DNA of 64,000 bases from positions 5,580,001 to 5,644,000 of the forward strand of contig NZ_CP051684.1 in assembly GCF_012849375.1 (NCBI RefSeq), read 5' to 3'. Positions 33,790-42,912 of the stretch are shown here, in pieces. Positions within the stretch are counted from its first letter, which is position 1, and each line of letters starts with the position of its first letter. The notes beneath the pieces were generated by a model, which searched no databases, was not told the origin of the DNA, and was given only the letters and a program-made list of their open reading frames with translations. The stretch comes from Duganella dendranthematis. GTDB taxonomy: Bacteria; Pseudomonadota; Gammaproteobacteria; Burkholderiales; Burkholderiaceae_D. Made by a program: the position numbers and the translations under genes.

Positions 33790-35387
33790 GATGCAGCCTT
33801 TCTCATGGCGGTTGCGGAAGCCATCTTGCGCGGGTCCGGGCTGCGCACGCGTAGCGCGGCGGCGGCCAGCAGGGCGCCGATTACGATGGCGGTCAGCTCG
33901 ACGGCGGCACGTTCGATGTCGCGCTGCGCCAGATAAGCCAGCAGATGCTGGCCGGTGGTCAGCACATTCAATAACGGTAGCAGCACGCACAGAACCGCGC
34001 CTGCCCACAGCTGTTCGCGCCACGCTTGCGCCGGCGGACGCAGTGCGGCGTGCAACAAGGCCGCCAGCCACACGCCGAAGAAGGCTGCCACTTCCCATTC
34101 ATGCCGCTCCACCAAGTCATGCGGCAGCAGGCGATTGGACCACAGGAAGCCAATGCACGCCAGCGACAGGCCGGCCACAGTGGCCACATTCAGCACATCG
34201 ATGATGCGATAGACGCGCGGCGTGCCGGCACCGAATTCGTTCAGCGATTTCTGCCGGCGCTTCACCATGAACAGCACCGCGCCGGTGGCCATCATCATGG
34301 TGCCCGCCATGCCGGCGACGAAGTAAATCCAGCGAATCACCGAACCGGCGAAGTGCAGGCGATGCAGTTCGTCCAGAGTGGCCATGGTGGCGCGGGCGCC
34401 GTTGGGCGGTGCGCGGTGCGGCATCTCGGTCTCGCGCAGCGCGCCGGTGACGCCATCAAACTGCATCACGCCTCGTTTGCTCAGCAGGTTTCCGGCCTGC
34501 GTCTCCGGCGACGTGGTGCTGTAGACGTCCACCGTCACCGCCGCATCACCGGGATGGTTGACCACCACCGCATACGCAGGGCTGTGGAAGGTCGCTTCGG
34601 CGATGTGCACCAGCGGATTCAGTGACGTCAGCACGCCGCGCCGGCCGGATGGCTTGCTCTCCGGGCCGTACTCGCGCACATTTGCGGTCTCGCCGGTGCG
34701 TAGCTCTTGCGCCCACGGAATGGCCGGCATATACGTGCTCCAGCTGATCGCCAGTCCGCTGTAGACGATCATGAACAGGAAGGGCAGCGTCAACACGCCC
34801 GCCAGGTTGTGCGCATCCAGCCACGAACGCTGGCCCTTAGCGGGGCGGAAGGTGAAGAAATCCTTGAAGATGCGCTTATGCGTGATGACACCGGAAATCA
34901 GCGCTACCAGCATGGCCACCGACGCCGCACCGACGATCCACAGGCCGGTGGTCCCGGCATGCAGCGCGTGATGGAACTCGACGAAGTGCTGGCCGCCCAA
35001 GGTGTCGCGCACCGCACTGACTTCTTCCGGCAATGCCGCGCCGGTGGTGGTGGAAAGGTGCGCATCGGCGTAATAGCCTTTGTCGTTCAGCCAGAACACC
35101 TGGAATTCATCCTTGCCGGCGCGTGGCCACAATTCCCACATCTTGCTGTTGGCCGCGTGCTGCTCCAGAAAACGCAGTCCGTGTTGGAGCTGCTGCGTGT
35201 GATCCAGCGGCCCAGCGAACGGTGCGGCGGCCGGCTCCTGCACTTGCTCCGGCCGCATCCAGTCGGAGATGGGATCGACGAACACGCTCAGGGTGCCGGT
35301 CAGGAAAATGGCGAAGGCCAGCCAGCACACCCACAATCCCACCCAGGTGTGCAGCCACGCCATGCGTTGACGCAGGCCGCCGGTCAT
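33786..35387 (-). CDS. PepSY-associated TM helix protein, probable siderophore-iron reductase
   Basis: The protein has 533 residues with an N-terminal helix ('WLHTWVGLWVCWLAFAIFL'), two PepSY regions, and several more helices toward the C-terminus. 'EFHHALHAGTTG' and 'HRLHFAG' carry histidine pairs that may bind haem, as in the PiuB/FsrB group thought to reduce ferric siderophores in the inner membrane. It overlaps DUF3649 upstream and DUF3325 downstream by four bases each, so the three are tightly coupled. They follow the TonB receptor. Confidence 0.9.
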   Translation of the reverse strand: MTGGLRQRMAWLHTWVGLWVCWLAFAIFLTGTLSVFVDPISDWMRPEQVQEPAAAPFAGPLDHTQQLQHGLRFLEQHAANSKMWELWPRAGKDEFQVFWLNDKGYYADAHLSTTTGAALPEEVSAVRDTLGGQHFVEFHHALHAGTTGLWIVGAASVAMLVALISGVITHKRIFKDFFTFRPAKGQRSWLDAHNLAGVLTLPFLFMIVYSGLAISWSTYMPAIPWAQELRTGETANVREYGPESKPSGRRGVLTSLNPLVHIAEATFHSPAYAVVVNHPGDAAVTVDVYSTTSPETQAGNLLSKRGVMQFDGVTGALRETEMPHRAPPNGARATMATLDELHRLHFAGSVIRWIYFVAGMAGTMMMATGAVLFMVKRRQKSLNEFGAGTPRVYRIIDVLNVATVAGLSLACIGFLWSNRLLPHDLVERHEWEVAAFFGVWLAALLHAALRPPAQAWREQLWAGAVLCVLLPLLNVLTTGQHLLAYLAQRDIERAAVELTAIVIGALLAAAALRVRSPDPRKMASATAMRKAAS

Positions 35388-35641
35388 GCTGCGGCCCCAG
35401 TGGCGTCGGCGACTGCGGTCAGCACCGCAAGGCTGAAGCTAGCGCCCAGCAGCCCGGCCCAGGCGCGCTTTGCGCTGCGTGTGGCAAAAGCCCAGATGAT
35501 GGCCGGCGCGTACAACGCCAGGCCAAGCAGTGCGCCGCCCAGCATGGCGTCGCTGCCCGGTCCATTGAGCGCGGATAGCAGCGCGCCGCCGCTGGAGGCA
35601 AACAGGTAGCCGCCTACAATGGCGGCAGCAATGCGATTCAT
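35384..35641 (-). CDS. DUF3649 small membrane protein
   Basis: The protein has 85 residues with about three membrane helices: 'IAAAIVGGYLFASSGGALL', 'AMLGGALLGLALYAPAIIWAF' and 'GLLGASFSLAVLTAVAD', each listed only in part here. DUF3649 genes are typical companions of PepSY and DUF3325 genes in siderophore-uptake loci. The stop overlaps the PepSY start (ATGA). It lies 18 bases after the TonB receptor stop. Molecular function unknown. Confidence 0.85.
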   Translation of the reverse strand: MNRIAAAIVGGYLFASSGGALLSALNGPGSDAMLGGALLGLALYAPAIIWAFATRSAKRAWAGLLGASFSLAVLTAVADATGAAA

Positions 35642-35659
35642 GTCGTGGCCTCCGTCGGC

Positions 35660-38122
35660 TTAGCGGAAGCGGTAGTTGAGCGACACCGTGACATTGCGTG
35701 GATCGCCGTAGTAGTTGCCGTAGCCCGTCGAATAGTAATGCTTGTCCAGCGCATTATTGACATTGACCGTGGCTGACAGCTCCTTGCTGATGCGATAGCG
35801 CGCCATCAACGCCACCAGCGCGTAGCTGTGCTGCGTGAAGCGTTCGCCGTTCGGGCCCATGCCGTCCTGGTAAATGTCGCCTTGCCAGTTAACGCCACCG
35901 CCCAGCGTCAGGCCGTTGCCGACGTTGGTCAGGTCGTAGCTGGTCCACAGTTTGAAGTTGTTCAGCGGCTGGCTGGTTTGCAGGCGATTGCCTTGCTGGT
36001 CTTCGATGCGCGAATGGGCGTAGCCGGCGGTCAGCTGCCAGCCGCGCTGGATCTGGCCCGACACTTCCAGCTCAAAGCCCTTGGCGGTGGCGCCTTTGAC
36101 GGTGTGGTAGGCGTTGGAGCCATCCGGCAGCACCAACTGGTCGGCGTCCATCTCGGCCAGGTTATCCTGGCGCATGCGGAACACCGACAGACTGGTGCTC
36201 AGCAGGCCGTCCAGAAGATCGCCCTTGATGCCGACTTCCGTGTTTTTGCCTTCCAGCGGATCGATGACGCGGTTGTTGCGGTCGCGGTAGGTCTGCGGCG
36301 AGAAGATGCCGGTGTAGCTGGCGTAGGTCGACCACTGTGGATTGATGGTGTAGACCACGCCGGCGTAGGGCGTGATATTGCCGTTGCTCTCAACTTCATC
36401 GTTCACGGTCGGCGAACCCCAGCTCACGCTTTCGGTGGTGCGCTTCCAGTTGGCGACGCGCGCGCCGAGGATGACCGACACGTCATCGGTCGGACGCAGC
36501 CGCAGCGAGCCGTAGCCTGCCAGCTGCTTTTCCTTCTCCGTGTAGCTGCCGCTGATGGTGCCGACATAATTGGGCGTTGGCGAATTGCCGTTCCAGGTGA
36601 AGAAATTCGGCACCGTGGCGTCGTAGCCGGGCAAAATCCACGCTGGGTAGCTTGGGCCGGTGTTTTTCATGTCGGAGGCGCTGAAGCCAACCACCGCTTC
36701 GTGCTTGCGGCCAAAGGCCTCGAATGGGCCGCTGGCCACGGCATCGACCGAGAACTGTTCCGGTTTGCTGTTCCACTTGGTCTGCCACAGCGACAGGCCG
36801 GCGCCGGTCTGCCGGTCCAGCGAACCGCGCCCGGCGTAGCCTTGCACCGCGTCGTACTGATTGGCGGCGTAGTTGATCGCGACTTTCGCGGTCCACTCGT
36901 TGGCGAAGTAGTGTTCGAGCGTGGCGAAGGCCAGGCTTTGCTTGCGGATGTAATAGCTGGAGCTGGAGGCGCTGTTGGTCGAGCGCGGGAAATCGGTTTT
37001 GGTGCCATCGCTGTAGTAGACGGCGAAGCCACGGCTGGCGCCATCCAGCCGCTCGTTCTGGTAGCTCAGGCCTGCGCTCAGCAGCGTGGACGGGCCGAGG
37101 TCCGCTTCGACGATGGTATAGAACAGATCCTTGTCCTGATGATAGCGGTCGACGTAAGAATCGGCGTTTTGATGGGCCACTACCACACGACCGCGCACGT
37201 GCTTATCTTCGCTCAGCGGCGCCGAGATGTCGGCCTGGGCGCGGTACTTGTCCCAGCTGCCGGCTTCCAGTTCCACGTCCGCATGCAGTTCGCGCGTTGG
37301 CCGCTTGCGCACCAGGTTGACGGCGGCGGCCGGACTGCCGTTACCGCCCATTAGGCCTGCGGCGCCGCGCACCACCTCAATGCGCTCATAGATGGCGGCG
37401 TCAAAGCCGGCCGGTTCCACCAGCTTGGTGGTCGGGATGCCGTCGAACATATAGGTGTCGATGGCGAAGCCGCGCGAGAACAGCTGATCGGTCTCGCGGC
37501 TGGCGGACGAATGTTCCAGGGTGATGCCGGTGGTTTGTCCGACCACGTCTTGCAGCGTTTCCAGGTGCTGGTCGGCGATGCGCTGCGCGGTCATGACGCT
37601 GACGGCTTGCGGCGTGTCGCGGATCGACAGTTCCAGGCCGGTGGCGCCGGTGCTGCGGGCCTGGCCCGGCGCGCCGTCGGTGACGCCGTGGACTTCGACC
37701 TGGGCCAGCGTGGCTGGTGCGGCGGCTGCGGCGCCGGCAGCGGTGTTGGATGAAGAGACGTGTTTTTGCAGTGTCAGCGGGCCGTCGGTGCGGGACACAA
37801 GTACCAGGCCGCTGCCGGCCAGCAGATGTTCCAGCGCGGCGCGCGGGGTGTAGCTGCCTTGCAGTGCGGGGCTGTTCAGACCTGCGGTGAGTGCTGGATC
37901 GAAGGACAGCGAGATGCCCGCGTTGACCGCCACGCCGGACAGGGTGCGGCCCAGCGGGCCGGCCGGCAGTTGGTACGCCTGCTGGGCGGCAGTCGGCGCT
38001 TCGGCGGCCATGGCGCTGGCGCCCGTGGCGGCATGGCCGGCGGCCAGCGTCATGCTCAGCAGGGCGATGCGGATGGCGCGCGGGAGTCGGCGTTCGGACG
38101 AGGCAGGGCGGTTGGCTGGCAT
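35660..38122 (-). CDS. TonB-dependent siderophore receptor with STN signalling domain
   Basis: The protein has 820 residues. The long signal peptide ends about 'SAMAAEA' and is followed by an STN domain (about 50-115, 'QLPAGPLGRTLSGVAVNAGI'). That domain passes the binding signal to FecR. Then come the plug ('TTGITLEHSSASRETDQLFSRGF') and a 22-strand barrel ending 'NVTVSLNYRFR'. The whole plan fits FpvA/FoxA-like ferrisiderophore receptors. It lies 90 bases downstream of fecR, and that gap is AT-rich, so it may have its own FecI-type promoter. The ligand cannot be inferred from the sequence. Confidence 0.92.
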   Translation of the reverse strand: MPANRPASSERRLPRAIRIALLSMTLAAGHAATGASAMAAEAPTAAQQAYQLPAGPLGRTLSGVAVNAGISLSFDPALTAGLNSPALQGSYTPRAALEHLLAGSGLVLVSRTDGPLTLQKHVSSSNTAAGAAAAAPATLAQVEVHGVTDGAPGQARSTGATGLELSIRDTPQAVSVMTAQRIADQHLETLQDVVGQTTGITLEHSSASRETDQLFSRGFAIDTYMFDGIPTTKLVEPAGFDAAIYERIEVVRGAAGLMGGNGSPAAAVNLVRKRPTRELHADVELEAGSWDKYRAQADISAPLSEDKHVRGRVVVAHQNADSYVDRYHQDKDLFYTIVEADLGPSTLLSAGLSYQNERLDGASRGFAVYYSDGTKTDFPRSTNSASSSSYYIRKQSLAFATLEHYFANEWTAKVAINYAANQYDAVQGYAGRGSLDRQTGAGLSLWQTKWNSKPEQFSVDAVASGPFEAFGRKHEAVVGFSASDMKNTGPSYPAWILPGYDATVPNFFTWNGNSPTPNYVGTISGSYTEKEKQLAGYGSLRLRPTDDVSVILGARVANWKRTTESVSWGSPTVNDEVESNGNITPYAGVVYTINPQWSTYASYTGIFSPQTYRDRNNRVIDPLEGKNTEVGIKGDLLDGLLSTSLSVFRMRQDNLAEMDADQLVLPDGSNAYHTVKGATAKGFELEVSGQIQRGWQLTAGYAHSRIEDQQGNRLQTSQPLNNFKLWTSYDLTNVGNGLTLGGGVNWQGDIYQDGMGPNGERFTQHSYALVALMARYRISKELSATVNVNNALDKHYYSTGYGNYYGDPRNVTVSLNYRFR

Positions 38123-38212
38123 TGCGGTTACTTCCTTTCGGTGGCAGATAGAGGGTGTCTGCCTGTATGCCAGCCGAGTCGCAAAAAAGTATCAGCAAAT
38201 GCAAAAATATTT

Positions 38213-39172
38213 TCAGGTGCGGGGAACCAGCGTAATCCAGTAGCCGCGCAAGCGCTGGACGGCATCGACCGGGTAGGTGGAGACCAGCATATCCAGCGTG
38301 CGTTCGCTATCACCGATCGGGAAGGCGCCGGAGACCCGCAGCGCCGCCACCGACGGATCGACGCGCACCAGGCTATTGCGGTAGCGCGACAGCTCGGTCA
38401 CCAGTTCGTCGAGCCGCATCTGGTCGGCGAGCAGCATGCCACGGGTCCAGGCGCTGAGTGCGGGGTCGACGATGCGCAGTGGGGAGATGCGCTGCTGGTT
38501 GAAGCGGGTCTGGTCGCCGGCGTTGATGATGTGCGCTGCGGCGCTGGCGGCGGGCGTGACACGCACTGCGCCTTCCAGCACGGCGAGGCTGGTGCTGCAT
38601 TCGTAGCGGCGTACATTGAACACGGTGCCGAGCGGTTCCATCACGCCTTCCGGCGTGCGCACGCGCAGCGGGCCGGCGTCCGGCACATGGCCGCTGCGGA
38701 CCAGGATCTCGCCGCTGCGCAGTACGATCAGGCGCTCGGTGGCCGTGAAGCGGACGTCGATGGCACTGGCGGTGTTGAGCGTAACGCTGGTGCCATCGGC
38801 TAGCGTGACCGTGCGGCGTTCGCCGACGGCGGTGCGGATATCGGCGGTCCACTCCTGCGATTGCGCGTAGCGCCAGCCGCCCCATGCCATCGGCACGGTC
38901 AGCATCAGCGTAACAATGCGGGCGACTGCTGCGCGGCGGCCGGCACTGTGGCCGTCAGGTGCGCGGCTCAGCACCGGCATCGCCAGTTCCGGCGGCAGCG
39001 TGCCTAGTTTATCCAGCAGGCGTTCGGCGCGTTCCCACGCCAGCGCGTGTTGCGGGTCGCTGGCGCGCCACTCTTCGCAGGCGGCATGGTCTTCGGTGGT
39101 GGCGCCGTCTTGCAGGCGCACCAGCCATTCGGCCGCCTGTTCCAGCGCTTCGGGCGATACGCGGGCGTTCAC
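38213..39172 (-). CDS. fecR: FecR-family anti-sigma/sigma regulator
   Basis: The protein has 319 residues. The N-terminal 80 residues carry the FecR motif that holds the sigma factor ('EEWRASDPQHALAWERAE'). A single membrane helix is near 85-105, and the periplasmic FecR domain ('VGERRTVTLADGTSVTLNTAS') contacts the receptor STN domain. The GTG at 39172 overlaps the sigma gene stop (GTGA), so the two are coupled. The sigma factor directly upstream and the STN receptor downstream complete a transmembrane signalling set. Confidence 0.9.
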   Translation of the reverse strand: MNARVSPEALEQAAEWLVRLQDGATTEDHAACEEWRASDPQHALAWERAERLLDKLGTLPPELAMPVLSRAPDGHSAGRRAAVARIVTLMLTVPMAWGGWRYAQSQEWTADIRTAVGERRTVTLADGTSVTLNTASAIDVRFTATERLIVLRSGEILVRSGHVPDAGPLRVRTPEGVMEPLGTVFNVRRYECSTSLAVLEGAVRVTPAASAAAHIINAGDQTRFNQQRISPLRIVDPALSAWTRGMLLADQMRLDELVTELSRYRNSLVRVDPSVAALRVSGAFPIGDSERTLDMLVSTYPVDAVQRLRGYWITLVPRT

Positions 39173-39687
39173 GGCATGTCCTCCATCGCCAGCAGGCATT
39201 GCAGGAAGGCCTGTTTCATATAGCGCTTGATGGTGATGAGCGACAGGTCGAGATGCGCGGCGATGTCGGCGTAGCCCATGCCGTCCAGCTGCGCCATCAG
39301 GAAGGCTTGCTTGACCTTGGGCGGCAGCGCGTCCAGCATGGCGTCGATGACGTGCAGCGTTTCGAGGATTAGCAGGCGCTGTTCCGGCGAAATGGTTGTG
39401 GGCTCGGGCAGGGCGGCTAGCGCTTCCAGATAGGCGCGTTCCAGCGCCTGGCGCTGATACCAGTTGACCAGGACACCTTTGGCTACCGTGGTGAGGAAGG
39501 CGCGCGGTTCGTGCAGCGCGGCCAGATCGGCGCGGCCGAGAATGCGGGTGAAAGTATCTTGAGCCAGATCGTCCGCATCGCTGGCGTTGCCCAGCGTGAC
39601 GCATAGCCAGCGCTGTAGCCAGGAATGGTGCTGGTTGTACAGGGCGGTGAAGTGCGGATGCTTGATCGAGGAAGCGGCGACTGTCAT
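39169..39687 (-). CDS. fecI: FecI-type extracytoplasmic function sigma factor
   Basis: The protein has 172 residues: a sigma70 region 2 (about 12-75, 'DADDLAQDTFTRIL') and region 4 (about 115-165, 'YADIAAHLDLSLITIKRYM'). It should direct RNA polymerase to the receptor gene when FecR signals that ferric siderophore is bound. A Fur-like box lies five to thirty bases upstream of the ATG, so iron represses it. No clear ribosome site is visible. It is first in a six-gene set on the same strand. Confidence 0.92.
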   Translation of the reverse strand: MTVAASSIKHPHFTALYNQHHSWLQRWLCVTLGNASDADDLAQDTFTRILGRADLAALHEPRAFLTTVAKGVLVNWYQRQALERAYLEALAALPEPTTISPEQRLLILETLHVIDAMLDALPPKVKQAFLMAQLDGMGYADIAAHLDLSLITIKRYMKQAFLQCLLAMEDMP

Positions 39688-39692
39688 GATAT

Positions 39693-39717
39693 GAGAATAG
39701 GAATGATTCTCATTCTA
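39693..39717 (-). promoter_or_regulatory. fecI: Putative Fur box upstream of fecI
   Basis: Two overlapping 19-base matches to the Fur consensus lie at 39699-39717 (13 of 19 positions) and 39693-39711 (12 of 19). They contain the repeated hexamer core GAGAAT and its inverted partner ATTCTC. The site touches the sigma gene start, where bound Fur-iron would block transcription. Confidence 0.65.
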
Positions 39718-39745
39718 TATCAGGCGGACAGCCGCTGCAAGCACC

Positions 39746-40546
39746 TTACATGCGTGGTTCGCCGGTCTTGGCGTTGACAGCGATGGTGTTGCCCGGTGGC
39801 GTAGTCATTTGTACGCGGTGCTGCACGCCACGGTAGTCATAGGTCACTTCCCAGTATTCCGGCTTTTGGTTGCCGACGTTTTCGCAACGGCGCACGTCGC
39901 GGGTGGAGACGTTGTTCTGGTTGGCGACGTTGTTGCCGATGGCTGCGCCGGCAATCGCACCGCCTGCGGTGGCGACGTCACGGCCGGTGCCGCCGCCGAC
40001 CTGGTGGCCCAAAATGCCGCCGATCAGCGCGCCAGCGATCACGCCGCCGGCGTTAGGACGCGATGGCTCATTGACCTGTTGACGCTCGACCCAGCAGCGC
40101 TGCTCAGGCGAGCCGACCACGGCGCGCACGTCGCGGATAGGCACGTCGATGACGCGCTCACTTGGACGACGGCGCCATTCGTAGCTAGGCTGGGCAACTG
40201 GCGGCGGTGCTTCGTTTTCGTAACGGTCGCGCGGTTTGACCGGGCGCACCGACGAGATGCGGTCGTTCAGTCCCATGCCGCGCAGCGACTCGTAGCTGCC
40301 ACGGCGCAGCACCATGCATTGGCCGCGGAAGTTGGCGTCTTCACAGACTTCCCACTGGCCGCGTTCCACCACCACTGACGAGGCGCGGTCGTTGAAGCCG
40401 TTGCGCGACAGGTCGCGTACCTGGCCATTGGCGGCGTAGGCGCGGCCACGCAGGCCTTCGCCTTCATAGAATGTGATTTGTGCGAAAGCTTGCGAAGCCA
40501 TACCCAGTGCTGCGGCGGCCACGGCGATCTTGATCGTGTTGTTCAT
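39746..40546 (-). CDS. Beta/gamma-crystallin plus glycine-zipper exported protein
   Basis: The protein has 266 residues with a signal peptide ending 'SQAFA'. Residues about 25-105 form a beta/gamma-crystallin-like domain ('ITFYEGEGLRGRAYA', 'WEVCEDANFRGQCMVLRRG'). A glycine-zipper segment follows, 'AGGVIAGALIGGILGHQVGG', as in the 2TM glycine-zipper lipoprotein-like family (Rcc01698/SlyB group), and then a C-terminal 'YWEVTYDYRGVQHRVQM' domain. It is probably an envelope-stress or outer-membrane-associated protein. It stands alone, preceded by its own ribosome site AAGGAGAAGA. Confidence 0.85.
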   Translation of the reverse strand: MNNTIKIAVAAAALGMASQAFAQITFYEGEGLRGRAYAANGQVRDLSRNGFNDRASSVVVERGQWEVCEDANFRGQCMVLRRGSYESLRGMGLNDRISSVRPVKPRDRYENEAPPPVAQPSYEWRRRPSERVIDVPIRDVRAVVGSPEQRCWVERQQVNEPSRPNAGGVIAGALIGGILGHQVGGGTGRDVATAGGAIAGAAIGNNVANQNNVSTRDVRRCENVGNQKPEYWEVTYDYRGVQHRVQMTTPPGNTIAVNAKTGEPRM

Positions 40547-40619
40547 TGTCTTCTCCTTATTGGATGAACTTTAAGCATGAACTGTTTCCGGTTGAGCATC
40601 TGTACGCAAGCGCACACAG

Positions 40620-41078
40620 TTACGGCTCGACGGAATGTGCGCGCTTCAGGCAGCGCAGCACGAAGGTCGAACGGCTGTGCTTCAGGCCTGGCAGTTTGTA
40701 GAGCTTCTTGCGCAGGAATTCCTCATAGCCGGCAGTGCCGGCGACGGCCACCTTGATCAGGTAGTCGTAGTCGCCGGTCAGCAAATAGGCTTCCATCACC
40801 TCGGGCAGCGTGGCCAGCGCCTGGCCGAATTTTTCGAAGATGTCATCGTCATGCCGGTCCAGCGTGACTTCGATGATGACGGTATCCGGGTAACCGAGCG
40901 CCGTCTGGCTGAGCAGGGCGGCGTAGCCTTCGATCATGCCGCCTTCCTCAAGCGCGCGTACGCGGTTCCAGCACGGCGTGGTGGACAGGCCGACTTTTTC
41001 GGCTAGCTTGGTGTTACTCAGGCGGCCGTCCATGCGCAATTCGCGCAGGATGCGGCGATCGATTTCGTCGATTTCCAT
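40620..41078 (-). CDS. Lrp/AsnC-family transcriptional regulator
   Basis: The protein has 152 residues: an N-terminal helix-turn-helix ('LSNTKLAEKVGLSTTPCWNRV') and a RAM ligand-binding domain ('YLLTGDYDYLIKVAV'). It starts 'MEIDEIDRRILRELRMDGR', the usual opening of the family. Members bind amino acids and often control amino-acid metabolism or export. It is divergent from a small ACT-like gene with 126 bases between, which may be its target. Confidence 0.92.
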   Translation of the reverse strand: MEIDEIDRRILRELRMDGRLSNTKLAEKVGLSTTPCWNRVRALEEGGMIEGYAALLSQTALGYPDTVIIEVTLDRHDDDIFEKFGQALATLPEVMEAYLLTGDYDYLIKVAVAGTAGYEEFLRKKLYKLPGLKHSRSTFVLRCLKRAHSVEP

Positions 41079-41204
41079 GGATTCGCATTCTTAAGGATGA
41101 TTGTTCCATGTATTTTAATCGATGCAGGATAATCTGCTGCTATATAGCTAAATTGGCATAAATCTCAGAAGCCTATTTTCTGTGTTTATGGCTATGCTAT
41201 CAGC

Positions 41205-41486
41205 ATGGATACCACACAAAAAACCTACCGCTTCTGCATCGAGCCGGATGCGCCTATCGCCACACTGGAGGCGGCGTTACAGGTCGTGCGGCGATTGGAT
41301 ATTGAGTTGCGCGCGCTGCGCACCACCACCACGCCGTATGGCATGGAGGTGCAAATGCGGCTGGCGGCGCCGGAGGAAGATATTCTGACGCTGTGCCGCA
41401 TGCGGCTGCATAACCTGATCGGCGTGCTGCCGATCCGGGAAATGCCTACGCTAGTAGTAAATAATGTCCGTCAGGCGGTGACGTAG
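41205..41486 (+). CDS. Small ACT-like protein, IlvM-type fold
   Basis: The protein has 93 residues. The order strand-helix-strand-strand-helix-strand and text such as 'IATLEAALQVVRRLDIELRALRTTTT' and 'RLHNLIGVLPI' resemble ACT domains, in particular the small acetolactate synthase subunit IlvM, though no large subunit is nearby. Such domains bind amino acids. It is divergent from an Lrp/AsnC regulator, which fits an amino-acid-responsive pair. The 3' end overlaps the convergent permease gene by 16 bases. Function unproven. Confidence 0.6.
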   Translation: MDTTQKTYRFCIEPDAPIATLEAALQVVRRLDIELRALRTTTTPYGMEVQMRLAAPEEDILTLCRMRLHNLIGVLPIREMPTLVVNNVRQAVT

Positions 41487-42769
41487 GTGTATTTGATCAG
41501 GAATACCACGGCGATGATCCACACCACCGGCTTAACTTGGCGCGCTTGGCCGGTCAGCAGTTTGAGGCCTGCGTAGGTGATAAAGCCGAAGGCGATGCCG
41601 TGGGCGATCGAGTAAGTGAACGGAATCACCAGCGCGGTAATCGCGGCCGGCACGCTCTCGGTGGTGTCGCTCCAGTCCACGTCAACCAGGTCGCGCAGCA
41701 TTAAGCAAGCGACGAATAGCAGCGCCGGCGCGGTGGCGTAGGCCGGCACCACGCCGGCAATCGGCGCGAAGAACAGCGCGGCCAGGAACAGCACTGCAAT
41801 CACCAGCGCGGTCAGGCCGGTACGGCCGCCAGCTTGCACGCCCGCTGCGCTTTCCAGATACGCGGTGGTGCTGGAAGTGCCCAGCAGGGAGCCGGCGACG
41901 ATGGCGGTGCTGTCGGCCAGCAGCGCTTTATTGAGGCGCTCCATGCGTCCGTTGACCAGCAGACCGGCGCGCGAGGCTACGCCCATCAGCGTGCCGGTGG
42001 CGTCAAACAGTTCGACCAGGAAGAACACCAGCACCACGTTGAACAGGCCGAGACCCAGCGCGCCTTGCAGGTCCAGATGGAACAAGGTCGGTTCGATCGA
42101 TGGCGGCAGCGACATGAAGCCGTGGAAGGTATTCCCGCCGAAGAAAAAGCTCAGCACCGTCACCGTCACAATGCCGATCAACAGCGCGCCCGGCACCTTC
42201 AGGCGGTCCAGCGTGACGATCAGCAGGAAGCCGAAGATGGCCATGATAGTGTGCGGATTGTGGACATCGCCCACGCGCACCAGCGTTTCCGGATTTGCGA
42301 CCACCAGGCCGGCGCTCTTCATCGCGATCAGCGCCAGGAACAATCCCAGGCCGACGGTAATTGCCACCCGCAGCGAATGCGGTATGCCGTTGACGATGTG
42401 CTCTCGCACCTTGAACAGGCTGACGATGATGAACAGGCAGCCGGAGATGAACACCGCACCGAGCGCGGACTGCCACGGCACGCCCATGCCCAGCACCACG
42501 GCGTAGGCGAAATACGCGTTCAGGCCCATGCCCGGCGCCATGCCGATCGGGTAGTTGGCGTACACGCCCATGATGATGGTGCCCAGCGCGGCGGCCAAAC
42601 AGGTAGCGACGAATACCGCATCCTTCGGTACGCCGGCGTCGCCCAGTATCGCCGGGTTGACGAAGATGATGTAGGCCATCGTAAGGAAGGTGGTAACGCC
42701 CGCGACGACTTCGGTGCGGACGTTGGTGCCGTGCTCTGCGAGCTTGAAAAATTGTTGTAGTGACGGCAT
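41471..42769 (-). CDS. NCS2-family purine permease (AzgA-type)
   Basis: The protein has 432 residues with about 13 membrane helices. It belongs to the AzgA branch of the nucleobase-cation symporters, which import adenine, guanine or hypoxanthine with protons. Family marks: 'TTFLTMAYIIFVNPAIL' near the start, 'PGMGLNAYFAY', and 'LFDATGTLMGVASRAG' with the conserved aspartate. The ATG at 42769 follows GGAG at a good distance, which decides the start. Substrate among purines cannot be told. Confidence 0.93.
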   Translation of the reverse strand: MPSLQQFFKLAEHGTNVRTEVVAGVTTFLTMAYIIFVNPAILGDAGVPKDAVFVATCLAAALGTIIMGVYANYPIGMAPGMGLNAYFAYAVVLGMGVPWQSALGAVFISGCLFIIVSLFKVREHIVNGIPHSLRVAITVGLGLFLALIAMKSAGLVVANPETLVRVGDVHNPHTIMAIFGFLLIVTLDRLKVPGALLIGIVTVTVLSFFFGGNTFHGFMSLPPSIEPTLFHLDLQGALGLGLFNVVLVFFLVELFDATGTLMGVASRAGLLVNGRMERLNKALLADSTAIVAGSLLGTSSTTAYLESAAGVQAGGRTGLTALVIAVLFLAALFFAPIAGVVPAYATAPALLFVACLMLRDLVDVDWSDTTESVPAAITALVIPFTYSIAHGIAFGFITYAGLKLLTGQARQVKPVVWIIAVVFLIKYTYVTA

Positions 42770-42912
42770 GCGTGCGCTCCTGCTAGTGACTGTTAAATTC
42801 GTCGAGGGCGGAAGAATAGCACGGATGGCTTTGGCAGCCGGCGGTGCCAAATATACAAAAGGATGCGATAATGCAAAATTAGTTGTCTATTACACTCTAT
42901 CATGGGCGCCGC

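Noticed and set aside
35828..37354. 508-codon frame opposite the TonB receptor
   Set aside because: There is no recognisable motif and the opposite strand holds a clear siderophore receptor.
38213..39604. Longer fecR start reading through the sigma gene
   Set aside because: The extra 144 residues are a shadow of fecI in another frame; GTG at 39172 overlaps the sigma stop and starts the FecR family pattern.
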